Source: Rhizopus arrhizus (taxonomy: Eukaryota > Mucoromycota > Mucoromycetes > Mucorales > Rhizopodaceae). From it: a DNA stretch of 64,000 bases. The notes below the pieces were generated by a model. It saw nothing but the letters and a program-made list of their open reading frames with translations, searched no databases and had not been told where the DNA came from. Positions 1-11,004 of the stretch are shown piece after piece (positions within the stretch are counted from its first letter, which is position 1; the number at the start of each line of letters is the position of its first letter). The DNA lies in the NCBI GenBank assembly GCA_024220505.1, contig JAKZZE010000005.1, forward strand, positions 704,501 through 768,500, read 5' to 3'. The position numbers and the translations under genes are program-made.

Positions 1-1053
1 GCGACTTATTACCAGATTCATCAGAGGATTCCCAATCTAAAGACCGATCATCTTCTAATTCTTCTATTCTTTTATCAATCTGTTCAACTAATACTTTTCT
101 GGCGTCAGTAAACGAGCTATTTGACCGCAACATATTTAGTAAATCTTTCAGGGGTGTTGATAAGCTATAAGCAAATTTAATATTTACATAAGCAAGTTCA
201 ATTATTTTCTTACCCATTTGGAACAGCTATCAAATACAATGAACCATTATTAAGAAAGTGAACGCCCCCTGCTGTCAATAAAACACCAGAATCGCTCTTT
301 TCAGCATCTTTTATTCGAATATAACCCTATTACATACTGTTAATACAGGTGTACACAGTCTATTGGGTGCGCTTTAAATTTACTTCAATATAATTTGTTT
401 CCTCAATATCTGTTGAAAATGACTTTAACTGTAGTGTAAAAGATGCTGGTCCGTCAAACTTGAATTCCTTTCGAGCTTCTTCTATTTCTGTCTTATTGGC
501 TGTATTGGGTATACTAATATTTCGATTCTTCCAATCACCTTTTAAATACATATAAACAATCTATATTCTTCCTCTCTCCTTTTTTTTTCTGGTTATTTTA
601 CCTCTAAATGTTCCAGTTACATTATGATAATAATGCGAAGAATACGGTTCATGTACAGACCATAAATCGTCAAGTGAAGACAAGACTGAAGAAGGCAAAG
701 GCTATTTTTTCTCTCTTAGTTTAAATGCTCTTTCTCCAAGTAAACAACTTTTTCTTTTCTTTTTTTTTTCTTTTTTGCTTTACGTGAGTAACATTAACAC
801 CAAAGGTCATGTTTCCAAGAACTTCTTTTTCATTCTGTAATTCTTGAATGATATCAGCTTTTGTAAGCTTTCCTTCTTTTAATAGACTGTCATCTGTAAA
901 ATTAAAAAATAATAAACAGAATAGAAATAATAAAAGATAAAAGCTGGCTCTATTCATTTGTTGGCGTGGTATAAACCTCAACTGCTCATTTTCTGGTCTC
1001 GTTCCTTCCATAAAAAATAGCGCCAAAAAAAAAAGGACAAAAAGATAGAACAT
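1..1053 (-). CDS. Tul1/Dsc1-type transmembrane E3 ubiquitin ligase, N-terminal part (runs off window)
   Basis: Five exons join cleanly on the minus strand: 1053-784, 701-602, 538-384, 326-214 and 164-1, all with GT-AG introns and preserved phase. The product starts with a hydrophobic signal-anchor segment (MNRASFYLLLFLFCLLFF). A lumenal region rich in N-glycosylation sequons follows (NMTF, NVTH, NVTG, NISI, NKTE), then NYIEGYIRIKD and LLTAGGVHFLNNGSLY, which resemble the lumenal part of fungal Tul1/Dsc1 ligases. Those proteins act in Golgi/endosome membranes in the Dsc quality-control complex. The multi-spanning region and RING finger would lie beyond base 1 and are not visible, so the assignment rests on the lumenal region only. 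The start could be either the first Met or the internal MEGTRPENE. No frame break is seen. Confidence 0.75.
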
Positions 1054-2125
1054 GAATGTTTTTTAGATGGAGTTTAAATATTACATCGACAATTCACTCA
1101 ACAATATAGACAACATCGTATTGCTTATCCTATTTGTAAAATTATTTGATTAATGCATTATCTAATGCATAATAAGCGTCTGAGCAAATATTATAAGTAA
1201 ATCAGAAACTCTCAGGGTAACGTTAATTGACTTTAGCTAGCATTATGTACGCAAATGATAAAGAAACGACAAGCTATGAAATTTTTATGTCGTTATAATA
1301 TATCATTAAATTAGTTTAAAGATCAATACTTTAGAAACAGACAATTACTCTGCTAATATTTAAGATTAATGTGATAACTCATGTAGGCCATCAAGGTAAG
1401 AAAGAAAATGCAGACGATTTCATTATATTAGAAAATAACCAATTATTCAAGATCATAAATGTAAACAGGAAATACAGCATTCGAAGGTATATTCAAACTG
1501 CTGCCTTTTTGAAGAAGAAGAAGGAAAGCAAGTTACTAAAATACAAGCATTATATTATACTCAGGAAAACGATCATAGATTATACAAACAATCGAAACAA
1601 AATATTTGAATTAAAATCAATCAAAAGCGACAATTATTAAATGTATGGAAAAAACATACATATTTTTTTTTTTTTTGCTATATTGAAGATGAGCTTAGTA
1701 AATGGTAAATAAGTGTGCAAGCTTATTTGGTTTTTTAATGAAAACGTATAATTGTTAGGTTTTCATTCAATAATTAATGTAGCCAATAGAATGCACAGCA
1801 CACGATGGGTATTGTTTTATCATAGTTTTACAGAAGCGTGAGATATTTATCTAATTTCAAAAGAAAAGGTAAGATATTTCTACATAAGTTATCATCCTTC
1901 GTTAGTACTACTCGCTTTTACTTAACCATTACTTTTTTTCAACCAAATTGAAGTTGAAATGTATACAGAAAACATCTTGAAATTAAAAATTCTCCGATAA
2001 ATAATACACATTAGCTTTGGGTTCCAAATTCAAACATAGAAATCTTTTTGGCCACTATACTTGGCTACTATATTGAATATCATATACGATTAAACAGATT
2101 TTTATTTATAAATAATTAAACCTCT
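1054..2125. other. Intergenic, no supported gene
   Basis: AT-rich sequence. An 89-codon plus-strand frame at 1371-1640 is Lys/Ile/Asn-rich, matches nothing I recognise and lacks splice-supported extensions, so it is probably chance. The stretch should contain the promoter of the minus-strand Tul1 gene. Confidence 0.5.
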
Positions 2126-2578
2126 ATTGGGCGCACGATTGTAATATTACATCTTTTCCGCCCGAGGCAGTTCATAAAGGAAGGATAGTGGTGACTAAAA
2201 AACCCTTTTGGGATCAAGGGTAAAAATGCTTTGGAATAAGTGAATGGGATCAAGTGTAAAACACACTAGTGAGAAATAAAAGAGGGTAGCCATTCTAAGA
2301 GTCTTTGCCCAAGGTGAGTGGGCGGAGTAGGTGGGATCTTAGCGTGATGTAGATAATCGAGTTCATATAGGATGCTGCATATAGTTGGCCAGCGAATGGT
2401 CCACGAGAGTGTTGTGTTAGGAGAGCGAGGTTTCTTGGTAGGTAGCATATTTAAAAGGAAGGACAATTGGTCAGAGATGGTTTCGGGCATCATGAGTCTA
2501 CGGTGCATCTGGAGACAATGAATGGTAGGGGCTTTAGTGAAGGGTTGGCCAGGGTGTCGAGGGCAGGCGAATATCATA
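2126..2578 (-). mobile_element. 5'-truncated LINE (non-LTR retrotransposon), 3' end of RT ORF
   Basis: The minus-strand frame 2583-2266 encodes the extreme C-terminus of a LINE polyprotein: a Cys/His cluster (CPRHP...HCLQMHRRL), then LSFLLNMLPTKKPR, TIRWPTICSILYELDYLHH and a final LEWL. The same block recurs at 14.8, 19.7 and 37.2 kb in this window. Homology ends abruptly at about 2575, next to the MITE, so the element is strongly 5' truncated. On the plus strand the 3' tail shows GCCCGAGG near 2160 and a small hairpin (CCC TTTT GGG near 2205), which has counterparts in other copies. The copy is dead. Confidence 0.75.
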
Positions 2579-2580
2579 TA

Positions 2581-2680
2581 CAATATTTCCAGAAATTAAA
2601 GTCGCTGTGACTTGTCGCAGTTACATATAAATTGTATTATAAAACTTCACAAAATGCGACTTTAATTTCTGGAAATAGTG
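2581..2680. mobile_element. 100-bp MITE with 25-bp terminal inverted repeats and TA target duplication
   Basis: Left arm 2581-2605 (CAATATTTCC...AAAGTCGC) and right arm 2656-2680 (GCGACTTT...AAATAGTG) are inverted copies of 25 bp with one mismatch, separated by 50 bp. A TA dinucleotide flanks each end (2579-2580 and 2681-2682), as expected for Tc1/mariner/IS630-type insertion. Just inside the left arm lies a near-palindrome, CTGTGACTTGTCGCAG. There is no coding capacity. Transposase relics of the TA-targeting IS630 type occur elsewhere in the window, so mobilisation in trans is plausible but not shown. Confidence 0.85.
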
Positions 2681-2689
2681 TATCAACAT

Positions 2690-4202
2690 TCTAAATATTG
2701 TATTTTATGTAAACACTTGCTTATTACAAGTTAATAAGTACTTTAGGCTTATCAGATCATGAATCCTTTAAAGTAAATACGTGTTTATTTGTAATTGTAA
2801 GCTACATGGTATCAAATAGTCATTCTTATTCAGTCTAAAAAAAGACTTATCATGTATTGACCCCATGTTTGAGCCTTCTCCCTTTGGAAATTACTCCCGT
2901 AGTCATTAAGAAGCGATTTTCCTGTGTTACAAAAGGCGTAAATTCTAAAAAAGCTTGTGCTTTTTTTTTATTGTTTGGATAGCATTAAGCATAATGCTAC
3001 TAAGGATGAATTCTGTGGCTAAATGCTCATGTATATTAATATGTCCTATATAAGCATTCACTAACACGCTCAAAGGTTTTTTAATTTCACTCAAGATCTC
3101 TTCTTCTTAAAACTTTTACGCGGTAAGCAGTAATGTTTCTTTTCCTTTGCGTTCATATTTTACTGCAGCTGTAAAACTACTGTAGCAATAATATTGGAGG
3201 GAAATGTTTTTGTATAATTGGTTGGAATAGAAAAATAGATGGGAAGTTGTACCGGAAATTGAAAATATGCCACATGGCAATACTATTTAATGTAACCTTT
3301 TGAGGAGTGAAGGAGACAATGAAAGTGAATACTCCCTCTTAAAAGATCAAAGCTCAATCAAAATGGTTTAATTAAATTCAATAAATTGTTTTATAGTAAA
3401 TTACAGGATATTTATCCATATAGAATAAGGTAGAAATGCAGAATAGAATATAACAACTTTAATAAATGCGTATAAGCTATAAAAAAATAACAAGTGTATT
3501 TATTAAAAATATTTAATTGAACATCTTGTTAACAGTATATTATGATTTTATGTATTACGGTCAATTAGTTGATCTAAACTCTTTCTTTTTTTAAGTCAAT
3601 GTTTTGAATCAATAATTATATAAGAATGAGATTGCTTATCTGTTAGCTTATATATTATCTCACAAGCTCATTGTCTGATGTGATAATACAAAGAATATAT
3701 GTTTGTTTATTGTATTTGTAAAATCTTTGAATAAATCAGTATTAGCATTAAGACATAAAAGTTACCAAAGTAATTCCACTTATAAATCAGTTACGTGATA
3801 TGAAATAACATTACCCCTTGTTTTATAGATCTGCCTTTTTTTCATGCTAAAATCGTGGTTTCTTTCAGGGCTTTGTGACACAAGAATATTCAAGGCCAAC
3901 GAACTTTTTTTTACTCCCCTACCATTTTTTTTTCCTTTCTTTTTGTGTTAAACACGCGCATAAAAATCATAATACTAAACACCAAAAAAAGAAAATAGAA
4001 TCATTTTTTTTTTGTTACTCGTTCAAACCTATTTATTTTCCCCAAAATACACACATTTTATATGTGTTTTTTGTATTTTATTACCTTTAGTGAAAAACGT
4101 TACCATTTCACAAACAAAAAATTTCATACACACACACGCTCACTTTTTTGTTGTATATAAAAAAACTACCTTGTTGTAGATAAACACACAGTATATATAT
4201 AA
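2690..4202. other. Intergenic, upstream region of PAK gene
   Basis: AT-rich, with pyrimidine-rich runs and a TATATATAA stretch just before the ATG at 4203 that may belong to the core promoter. The 71-codon frame at 3875-4090 is Phe/His/Lys-rich low complexity and not convincing. Confidence 0.5.
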
Positions 4203-4479
4203 ATGGGCAATACAATATCTACGCCCAATAATGACAGAAAACCTTCAACAACTATTACTACAACAACAACAACACCAAGAGGCCTACGTAAAATGGCATC
4301 TTCCTCTACTTTATCAAGTTTAAAACTTTACAGACAAACAAATCGTTCAGAGACATCTTTATCCTCAAAAATATCAAATCAAAGTGGATTTGGAGATAAA
4401 ATATTGGACATCAGTAAACCAACACAAGTTGAACACGGCATTCATGTTGAATATAATAGAGACAATGGAAAGTACATGG

Positions 4480-4510
<31 letters not shown>

Positions 4511-6193
4511 AATGAAGAGGAAAATTAAAAGCATTGTATTATAGGGCTTACCTGATGTTTGGCAACAATCCAATTTACCAAGTGATGATGTTTTAGATAC
4601 ACATTATGTTGCACCACATCTTGTCCCTTCACCCATCAAACACGAAAAGGACAAAAAGACACCTACATCTCCTCATTCTCTCCCTAAAGCCTTTTCGTGT
4701 GACAGTAAACCAGTCATGCTTGTAGGAAAGCCTTACAACATTCAGCATAATGTGCATGTTGAAGTTGGACAGTATGGTTATAAAGGTTTACCGGAAAAAT
4801 GGCAAAAAATTCTGTTGGCTTCAGGTGTACCTGAAGATGTAGTGAAAAATAATCCTGTTACAGTAGAAAGAGTGATGAATCAAGTTCGTATGCCTTATTC
4901 CTTACAATCGAACGTGGTATCTCAAAAAGACAAGGACGATGAAGAGGAAGAAGAAGGAGAAGAAAGCTTACCAAAAGGTTATGCACCTCCTTCAAGAGCA
5001 AGGTCATCAAAACTATTGCATCTAGCAGTTTTTAAATCATCTACAGATATACCCTCCATGCCGGATAATAAACAAGAACCCGACTTGACGGAAGCAGATC
5101 CCAATTCATTAGGTATTCAATTAAGCAACTTTATAATTTTCATGAAATCCAATTCCATTTGTACATAGATGCCATTGTTGATTCAACCACAGACCCTACT
5201 ACACTTTATACTGATTTTATATTGATTGCCGAAGGAGAATCAGGACCAATGTATGCAGCAAAACATGTGAATAGTCAACGTGTAGTTGCTATCAAAAAAA
5301 TTTCATATGAAGCCAAAGAAAAAGTGAGCAAGATCAAAAACGAATTATTATCCATGAAAATGAGTCGACATCCAAATATTGTAGAATTTGTTGCTTGTTA
5401 TACTACTGAAGAAGAAATTTGGGTAAAAAAAAAAAAAGAGAGAAAAAAAGAGAAACTGAGCAATAACATATTTGCAGGTTGTAATGGAATGTATGGATGT
5501 GTCATTAGCAGATATCATTTCTATTGATGACAGGACACGGTTAAAAGAAGCACATATAGGAAGAGTAGTGCGAGATATTTTAAGAGCATTGACACGACTG
5601 CACAGATTAAACCGTATTCATCGAGACATTCGAAGTGACAATATTTTGTTGAATTTGCGCGGCGAAGTCAAATTGGCAGATTTTGGATACTGTGCACAAT
5701 TGACATCAACACAACCTCAAAGAAACTCTATTGTTGGAACACCGTATTGGATGGCTCCTGAAGTGATCAAGGGGCAAAATTATGATCAAAAAGTAGATAT
5801 TTGGAGTTTAGGTGTTGTATTATTAGAAATGGCAGAAGGAGACCCACCTTATGTAGAGCATCCTCCATTAAGAGTAAGTAATAGTAAATATCACGTAGAG
5901 TTAAAGGATAGAAAGCAGTGTTTTAACCATCTTTATAGGCTTTATTTTTAATTGCTTCTAATGGTTTACCTCCATTAAAAGAACCTGAAAACTGGTCAGA
6001 AGAATTCAAAGACTTTTTAAGACTTTGTATAACTGAAGATCAAGATAAAAGACCTGATGCAGACACATTATTAAAACATTCATTCCTGTCATCTGTTGCA
6101 ACCACAAAAGATATGATAAAAGTCATTGAAGAGACAAGAAGAATTGAGATGATGTTACAAGAAGAGGAAGTTGATAGCCTGGAAGTTGAGTAA
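4203..6193 (+). CDS. p21-activated (PAK/Ste20-family) protein kinase with two CRIB motifs
   Basis: Five exons: 4203-4478, 4545-5112, 5169-5422, 5478-5873 and 5939-6193. All introns are GT-AG with matching phase, giving about 582 residues. Two Cdc42/Rac-binding motifs are visible: ISKPTQVEHGIHVEY at about residues 70-105, and GKPYNIQHNVHVEVGQYGY...GLPEKW at about 153-195, each with the H..HV core. The kinase domain (about 300-560) has VAIKKIS, HRDIRSDNILL (Ile where Leu is usual), DFG, GTPYWMAPE and DIWSLGVVLLEMAEGDPPY, so it looks catalytically competent. A typical role is Ser/Thr phosphorylation downstream of Cdc42/Rac in polarity and MAP-kinase signalling. No PH domain is seen, so it resembles Ste20/Shk1 more than Cla4. 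Intron 1 begins GT followed by 27 A. AATAAA lies about 20 bases after the stop. Confidence 0.93.
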
Positions 6194-6333
6194 TAAAAAG
6201 TTTATTAACCAAACAATAAATGTATTTAACATCCTTTATAAATTCATGTATATCTTTTTTTCTTATAGAAAATAAAGGGGAAGGGGAGGAGGACAAAAAT
6301 AAGCAATAAATAAAAACATTTCTCTTTCTCTCT

Positions 6334-6889
6334 TTAGTTTACAGCAACTTCCATACCACGAAGACTTGCAGTAGCTAAACATTGATTTACAACTTCTAAT
6401 AAATGATTATTTTCTAATGCAGCTGCTACTCTTTCTTTATCATTCAATTGCTTATTAACCGCTCCTTCAGATTGATGAGTTCCTTTACGTACTTTGATAT
6501 CAACCTAACAAAAAGATGTTATTATACTGTCTAAATTACAATAATAATTATATAAGTACCTTAAATCGATCAGGCAAACTACGCAACAAACGCACTCTGA
6601 TACATAAACCAATTAAGGTTGCCATTGAACAGTGAGGAATAGTAGGTGTAAATTCAATCAAGACTTTGCTTTTTTCATTATCTACTTCAATATGATTGAA
6701 CTGTGTTACATTCAGTTGTTCGAGTGTCAAAGGATGCTCGGGATCAGAAATGGAACGAATGAGGTCAAAGATCTCTTGAGCGTCAATGGGATCCTCAATA
6801 TTATCGTCAAGCTCTGCTTCTGTCTCTTTACGAACAATGGTTTTGGTATTATAAACTGTTGGGTTGGCGTTGATAAGATTTTGTGACAT
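6334..6889 (-). CDS. CIA2: CIA2/MIP18-family cytosolic iron-sulfur assembly protein
   Basis: Two exons, 6889-6560 and 6504-6334, join as [17 protein letters not shown] to give about 166 residues, the usual length for the family. Recognisable blocks are [25 protein letters not shown], then [18 protein letters not shown] with the conserved reactive Cys in [11 protein letters not shown], and the tail [23 protein letters not shown]. The FAM96B/Cia2 protein works in the cytosolic Fe-S targeting complex with Cia1 and Mms19, delivering clusters to nuclear and cytosolic apoproteins. The start is at MSQNLINAN (6889). The longer open frame to 6991 only reads a Phe-rich 5' UTR. It converges tail-to-tail on the PAK gene with 140 bases between stop codons. 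Confidence 0.92.
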
Positions 6890-8142
6890 TGCAGGATTAT
6901 TAATAAAAAGAAGAAAAAAAAAAAAAAAGGTTGGCGGGAAGCAGAAACATTTTATAGATTTTCCGGAGTTTTTCTGGAACGATTGGTACAAAATTTGAGA
7001 TCAGAATGACATTCATCTCTGATTGGATATCATCATATAAGCCAATAAGCAATTATTACAAAAGTAAAGCATTTGAAATCTAGAATTACAGTAAATGACA
7101 CAACCTCTTGCGATAAACAGATTGCATATAGCTACATATATTGACTGCCTTTGTCTGCTTGCTTTTATGAAAACATAAATGACTGCTTTCCAATGGCCGG
7201 CATACACACTCAGCAGGTAAATTCATGATTGATTGTTCAATATACATGTTTATTAAACGGTTTTTCATATCAGTTATTATGTATTATACATTTGTATATT
7301 ATACAATACTGTTTATTATTTATACTAATCATTGAAAAGCAGTTCTAGTTTTTCGCCCAGTACAAATCAGGATATGTAGTATGTTTTTTAATATTATCAA
7401 TAACCATTTCAGTTCATCATTGGTGTAGTCACCTTCTAATTCAAATGAATTTATTTCGACAATTTTAATACATTCAGATTTCTACCGTTATATTGAAGTC
7501 TGTTATCGAAATTGCACTGTATTATCTTTTTTGTGGTTGTATATTCATAACGAAAAGACAGCTAAAGTTCTCTCCGTTCAAAGAAACGTAATAATTTAGG
7601 AAGAGAAAGTGGAACTTCCCTCAGCATGCTTGAATATGTCTAAAAATGCTTATTTGCTGTTCAAATTAAGAAAGCGGCTTTACGTATATGACAGAAGATT
7701 GGGATTTTCTTTTTGGTTGAATATCGCCATTTCAACCATACTGGGTCCAAGGATCTAGTATCAGAGAATAGACTGATCACTCGTATATGCAGAATTATGC
7801 CGGTGTATTTATCCTCTCTCTTGACTAGAATTCCCTTTAGTAGTTTTAGGCTTTCTGGCTGCTACATAACAGATTTTTTTTTTTTTTAAAAAAAAAATAA
7901 ATATTAGAGAAAAGGAAAAGAAGGATAAAGTTTGCGAGAAATAATTTGACAGTAATTATAAAAACGGGTGCACGACCTCATTGATGTTTGGATGGCAATG
8001 TACCCAACATGCACAGAGTTAAATTCACTTTTATTTGTATGGATACAACGCCAACAACAACTTTGTTACATCTGTGAAGCTTATAGTTATTATTGGTTTT
8101 TCTCTTTTTTTTTTTTTTCTATTTTAATGAGTTTTTATTGCT
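6890..8142. other. Intergenic, no supported gene
   Basis: Holds the CIA2 upstream region and the epsin 3' region. A T15/A10 block lies at about 7869-7897. Several 60-95 codon open frames occur on both strands without recognisable motifs. Confidence 0.5.
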
Positions 8143-9624
8143 TTATAAAGACAAAAGATCGTCAAAAGGGGATGATTTTGCTGTTGTTGCTGTTGTTTTA
8201 CTTGATGGCTTTGCATTACTCGTTGCCCAATTGTTCCAATCATTCTGAGCACTGTTAGTCTTTAGAGAGTTCATGGAAACATTTGCTGTTGTTGAGGTCG
8301 AACTGGTTGTTTTACCAAGCGAGTCAAGAGATACAAAGCTCGAGGCCTGTGCCCACATACCTGCAGGTGCACTTGGAGTAGCTTTCTGAACATGCGGTTC
8401 AGTTTTTGCTTGTGTCTGATGATTATTTAATGTTTGTGGTGTTGTGATGTTCATGGGTGGCTGGATGCTGTTACTGCCATCATCACCTAGGAGATCAAAC
8501 AGGTCATTCTTTTGTGTTTTAGTGTTTGCAACAGCAAATTGGAAATCAGCAAAATCATCATCTACAGCCTTTTCTTGTTCCTTTTCTCCTTCTTCGACAA
8601 CACCACCACAGGTGAACTCTCCCCAATCATCATCATCATCTTTATTAACATCCTCTTTTGATTCTTTTCTTGTATTATTGTTTGCTGAAGAAGAAAATGT
8701 ATCGAAATCATCCTCTTCGTCGTATTTTCCTTGAGGAGAATAGGGTCTTAATTCACTAAAATTTAAAGCATCGCCATTAAAGCTAATGCCGTGGTTTGAG
8801 TCGCTTCCAAAACCCATATATCTTGAGCCTAGCGACATGGAATCAGATCCAACACCTACATACTTGTTACGGTTCTTTTTAGCCAGTTGTCTTTCTGTTC
8901 TAATCCTTTCAGTATCTGCTAATAATTCAACAATTTCTTTGGCTCGGTTTCGAACTGCGATGATTTTAATATGCAATTTTACTTGTATAACCAAATTTCG
9001 AAATTACCGTTTAATCCCTCGTCTTTTCCAGTTTCGTCAATATAATAGAAATTTCTCATAATTTTAATCATGGAGGCATGAGCACGAGCATCATCTACTA
9101 CCCTTTCTGATCCATTTTTTATTAAATATTCTAACAAAACTAAAGCCTTCTCTTGACAATGAGTATTTTTCCCTATAGTTTATATTATAACTCTACCTTG
9201 TATATTTGACGCCATTGTTTAGGTTCCTTTTCAGTAAATCGTTTATAAATTGTAGGCATAATTTCGTTAAAGTATTGACTAAAAGAAGAAGTGAGCTTTC
9301 CGATATCAATTTATCGTTTTCAACTGTATTACTAATTATGAGTTCCTTGGGCAATTTCCTGTAAGAGGGTGGTTGAGGCACCCCAACGTTCATTATTAGT
9401 CGCTTCATGAACTTTTGCTTCCATTTCAGTATAGTTTAGCATTACATTTTTGCTATAAAGAACATTATATAATTTGTCTCAATTTTCTCTTTTTATCCTT
9501 TACACTTTATTGATGACATCCTATAAAAATACATATATGTTGATTTCAAAGGTTAAAGCGTACTCTATTATATTACCTTTACTTCCCAAACATCGGGAAT
9601 TTGAAAGTTAGATAGTGAATTCAT
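8143..9624 (-). CDS. Epsin-like ENTH-domain clathrin adaptor (Ent3 type)
   Basis: At least six exons on the minus strand join to about 405 residues. The start is at MNSLSNFQIPDVWEVK (9624), followed by a very short 17-base exon. The ENTH domain occupies about residues 1-150: NYTEMEAKVHEATNNERWG, then FTEKEPKQWRQIYK, ALVLLEYLIKNGSERVV, IDETGKDEGLN and VRNRAKEIVELLAD. The C-terminal half is disordered with acidic adaptor-binding motifs (DDDDDWGEF, DDFADFQF), a clathrin-box-like LFDLL and a final SPFDDLLSL. Proteins of this type bind phosphoinositides and act in clathrin traffic between trans-Golgi and endosomes. The WRQIYK/ALVLLEYL junction requires the AAG acceptor at about 9150. The nearer TATAG would break frame. 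Confidence 0.9.
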
Positions 9625-10559
9625 ATTGCAAAAAAAGTGAATAAAAGGGGAAACCTTTCTACGGTTACAAGACTCGTGCTCCAGAATTTCTTTGCAACTC
9701 AAATCACCACCAACGAAATGACGTAGTGGCAATTTAAGAGTCCGAGGATTCAACTAAATTGCTATGATAGAAGTGACATTACCAAAACAATATTTTCAAA
9801 GAAATTTACAGAAAGAAAAAAATTAGCTATCATCTATCACATTTGCTCGTCAATTAGCGAGCGAATAAATGCAATCCAAGCTCAGTTACTAACTCTGATA
9901 TAATCTATGCTATGAAGGTTGAGAACAAATGTTAAGCTTCAGTAAAAAAAAAAAAAAGATTACATCAAGAATACAAGTAAAAATATTAATATAAAATGGC
10001 TCTTTTTAGAATGTAGATGCAAAAGTCCGTATATCATTTTCTCAGACAGTCTATTTTGGATTATTAATGAGCAGCTATAAAGTATCAGTACACGCTACCT
10101 GTGGAGGAGGTGGAAATATGGATTAAGTCCCTTCCTATACATTTTTTGCTTTATTAAAAGTCGTCATATTAAAAAATACTACACTTTAATATATATATAT
10201 ATAACAGCTTAATTATTCAGATCATTGGATAACTGAATTTTTAAACAATAACTTACTGCAAAAAAAAAATGTTGTATTCTTGAAAATAAGATTTCAAAAT
10301 AATTTTGCTTTAATGGCAGTTAAAAGTGAAAAGATAGAACAGCCATTTCCGATTTATATGGTTTTTCTGTATAATTCTTTTTTTTTCTAGGTTTGTTTTA
10401 CTTTTTGTTTTTTTAATTGTTCAAAGCATTTTAAAGATTCAAATGGCTCCTTTAAACAACTACGTACTTAGAACTCATTTATTTTTTAAGCGGATAAAAG
10501 TTGTATCCGAAGAGAGAGAAACCATACACCTAAAGTAAGCAATCCATTACATTTTAGAT
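9625..10559. other. Intergenic, no supported gene
   Basis: Very AT-rich, including a short AT microsatellite near 10190-10205. Contains the epsin promoter region. Nothing else is visible. Confidence 0.5.
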
Positions 10560-11004
10560 TTATAAAACTAGGCATTCTGAGCCAAAAAGGAATAAAACAC
10601 TATATATACCAATAACTTGGATTGCCAGTACGCGCTTTACATGTCCATGGCCAAGCATATCGTTAGAGAACATATCCAGCCTCACCAAATATTTGCATGT
10701 TACTTCTTTTCTCTTAGCGTTCTCTGGCTTTATTTTGCAAAAGCCAAAAGCAAGCATCTGACCTACATTTTCAATAAATTCCAAAGATGGATCAGGAAGC
10801 TTACAGTCTGATGACTCCACTTTTTCACTATTTCTGTGCATCTTATATATGGCCATAGAAAAATTGTTAAGTATTATACTAATCTTACTATCTAAACAGT
10901 CTGTCACCATCTGGATTATGTGACAAAGTGCTGAATACAGGATTGAGATAACTCCTTATAAGTTCTTGCTCGCCTATTGTCATATTAACACTTGACTTGG
11001 ACAT
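10560..11004 (-). pseudogene. Decayed copy I of a Mucorales multicopy gene family (nuclease-like)
   Basis: The minus strand from 11004 reads MSKSSVNMTIGEQELIRSYLNPVF... then stops at a TAG after NPDGDRLFR. The adjacent frame continues with a Pro/Glu segment, FGFCKIKPENAKRKEV, YLVRLDMFSNDML and VLAIQVIGIYSVLFLFG. The order (LIRSYLNPVF, a GxxKxKPE-type core, a helix, then hydrophobic strands) matches the family represented by copies at 27.0, 29.6 and 37.9 kb. The frameshift and stop make it a relic. The family name is unknown to me, and the nuclease-like reading is an inference treated in the findings. Confidence 0.45.

Noticed and set aside
1371..1640. 89-codon plus-strand frame
   Set aside because: Lys/Ile/Asn-rich without motif or splice extension, consistent with chance in AT-rich DNA.
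6890..6991. Longer N-terminus for CIA2 (from 6991)
   Set aside because: The extension is a Phe-rich stretch from a homopolymer. MSQNLINAN gives the expected family length.
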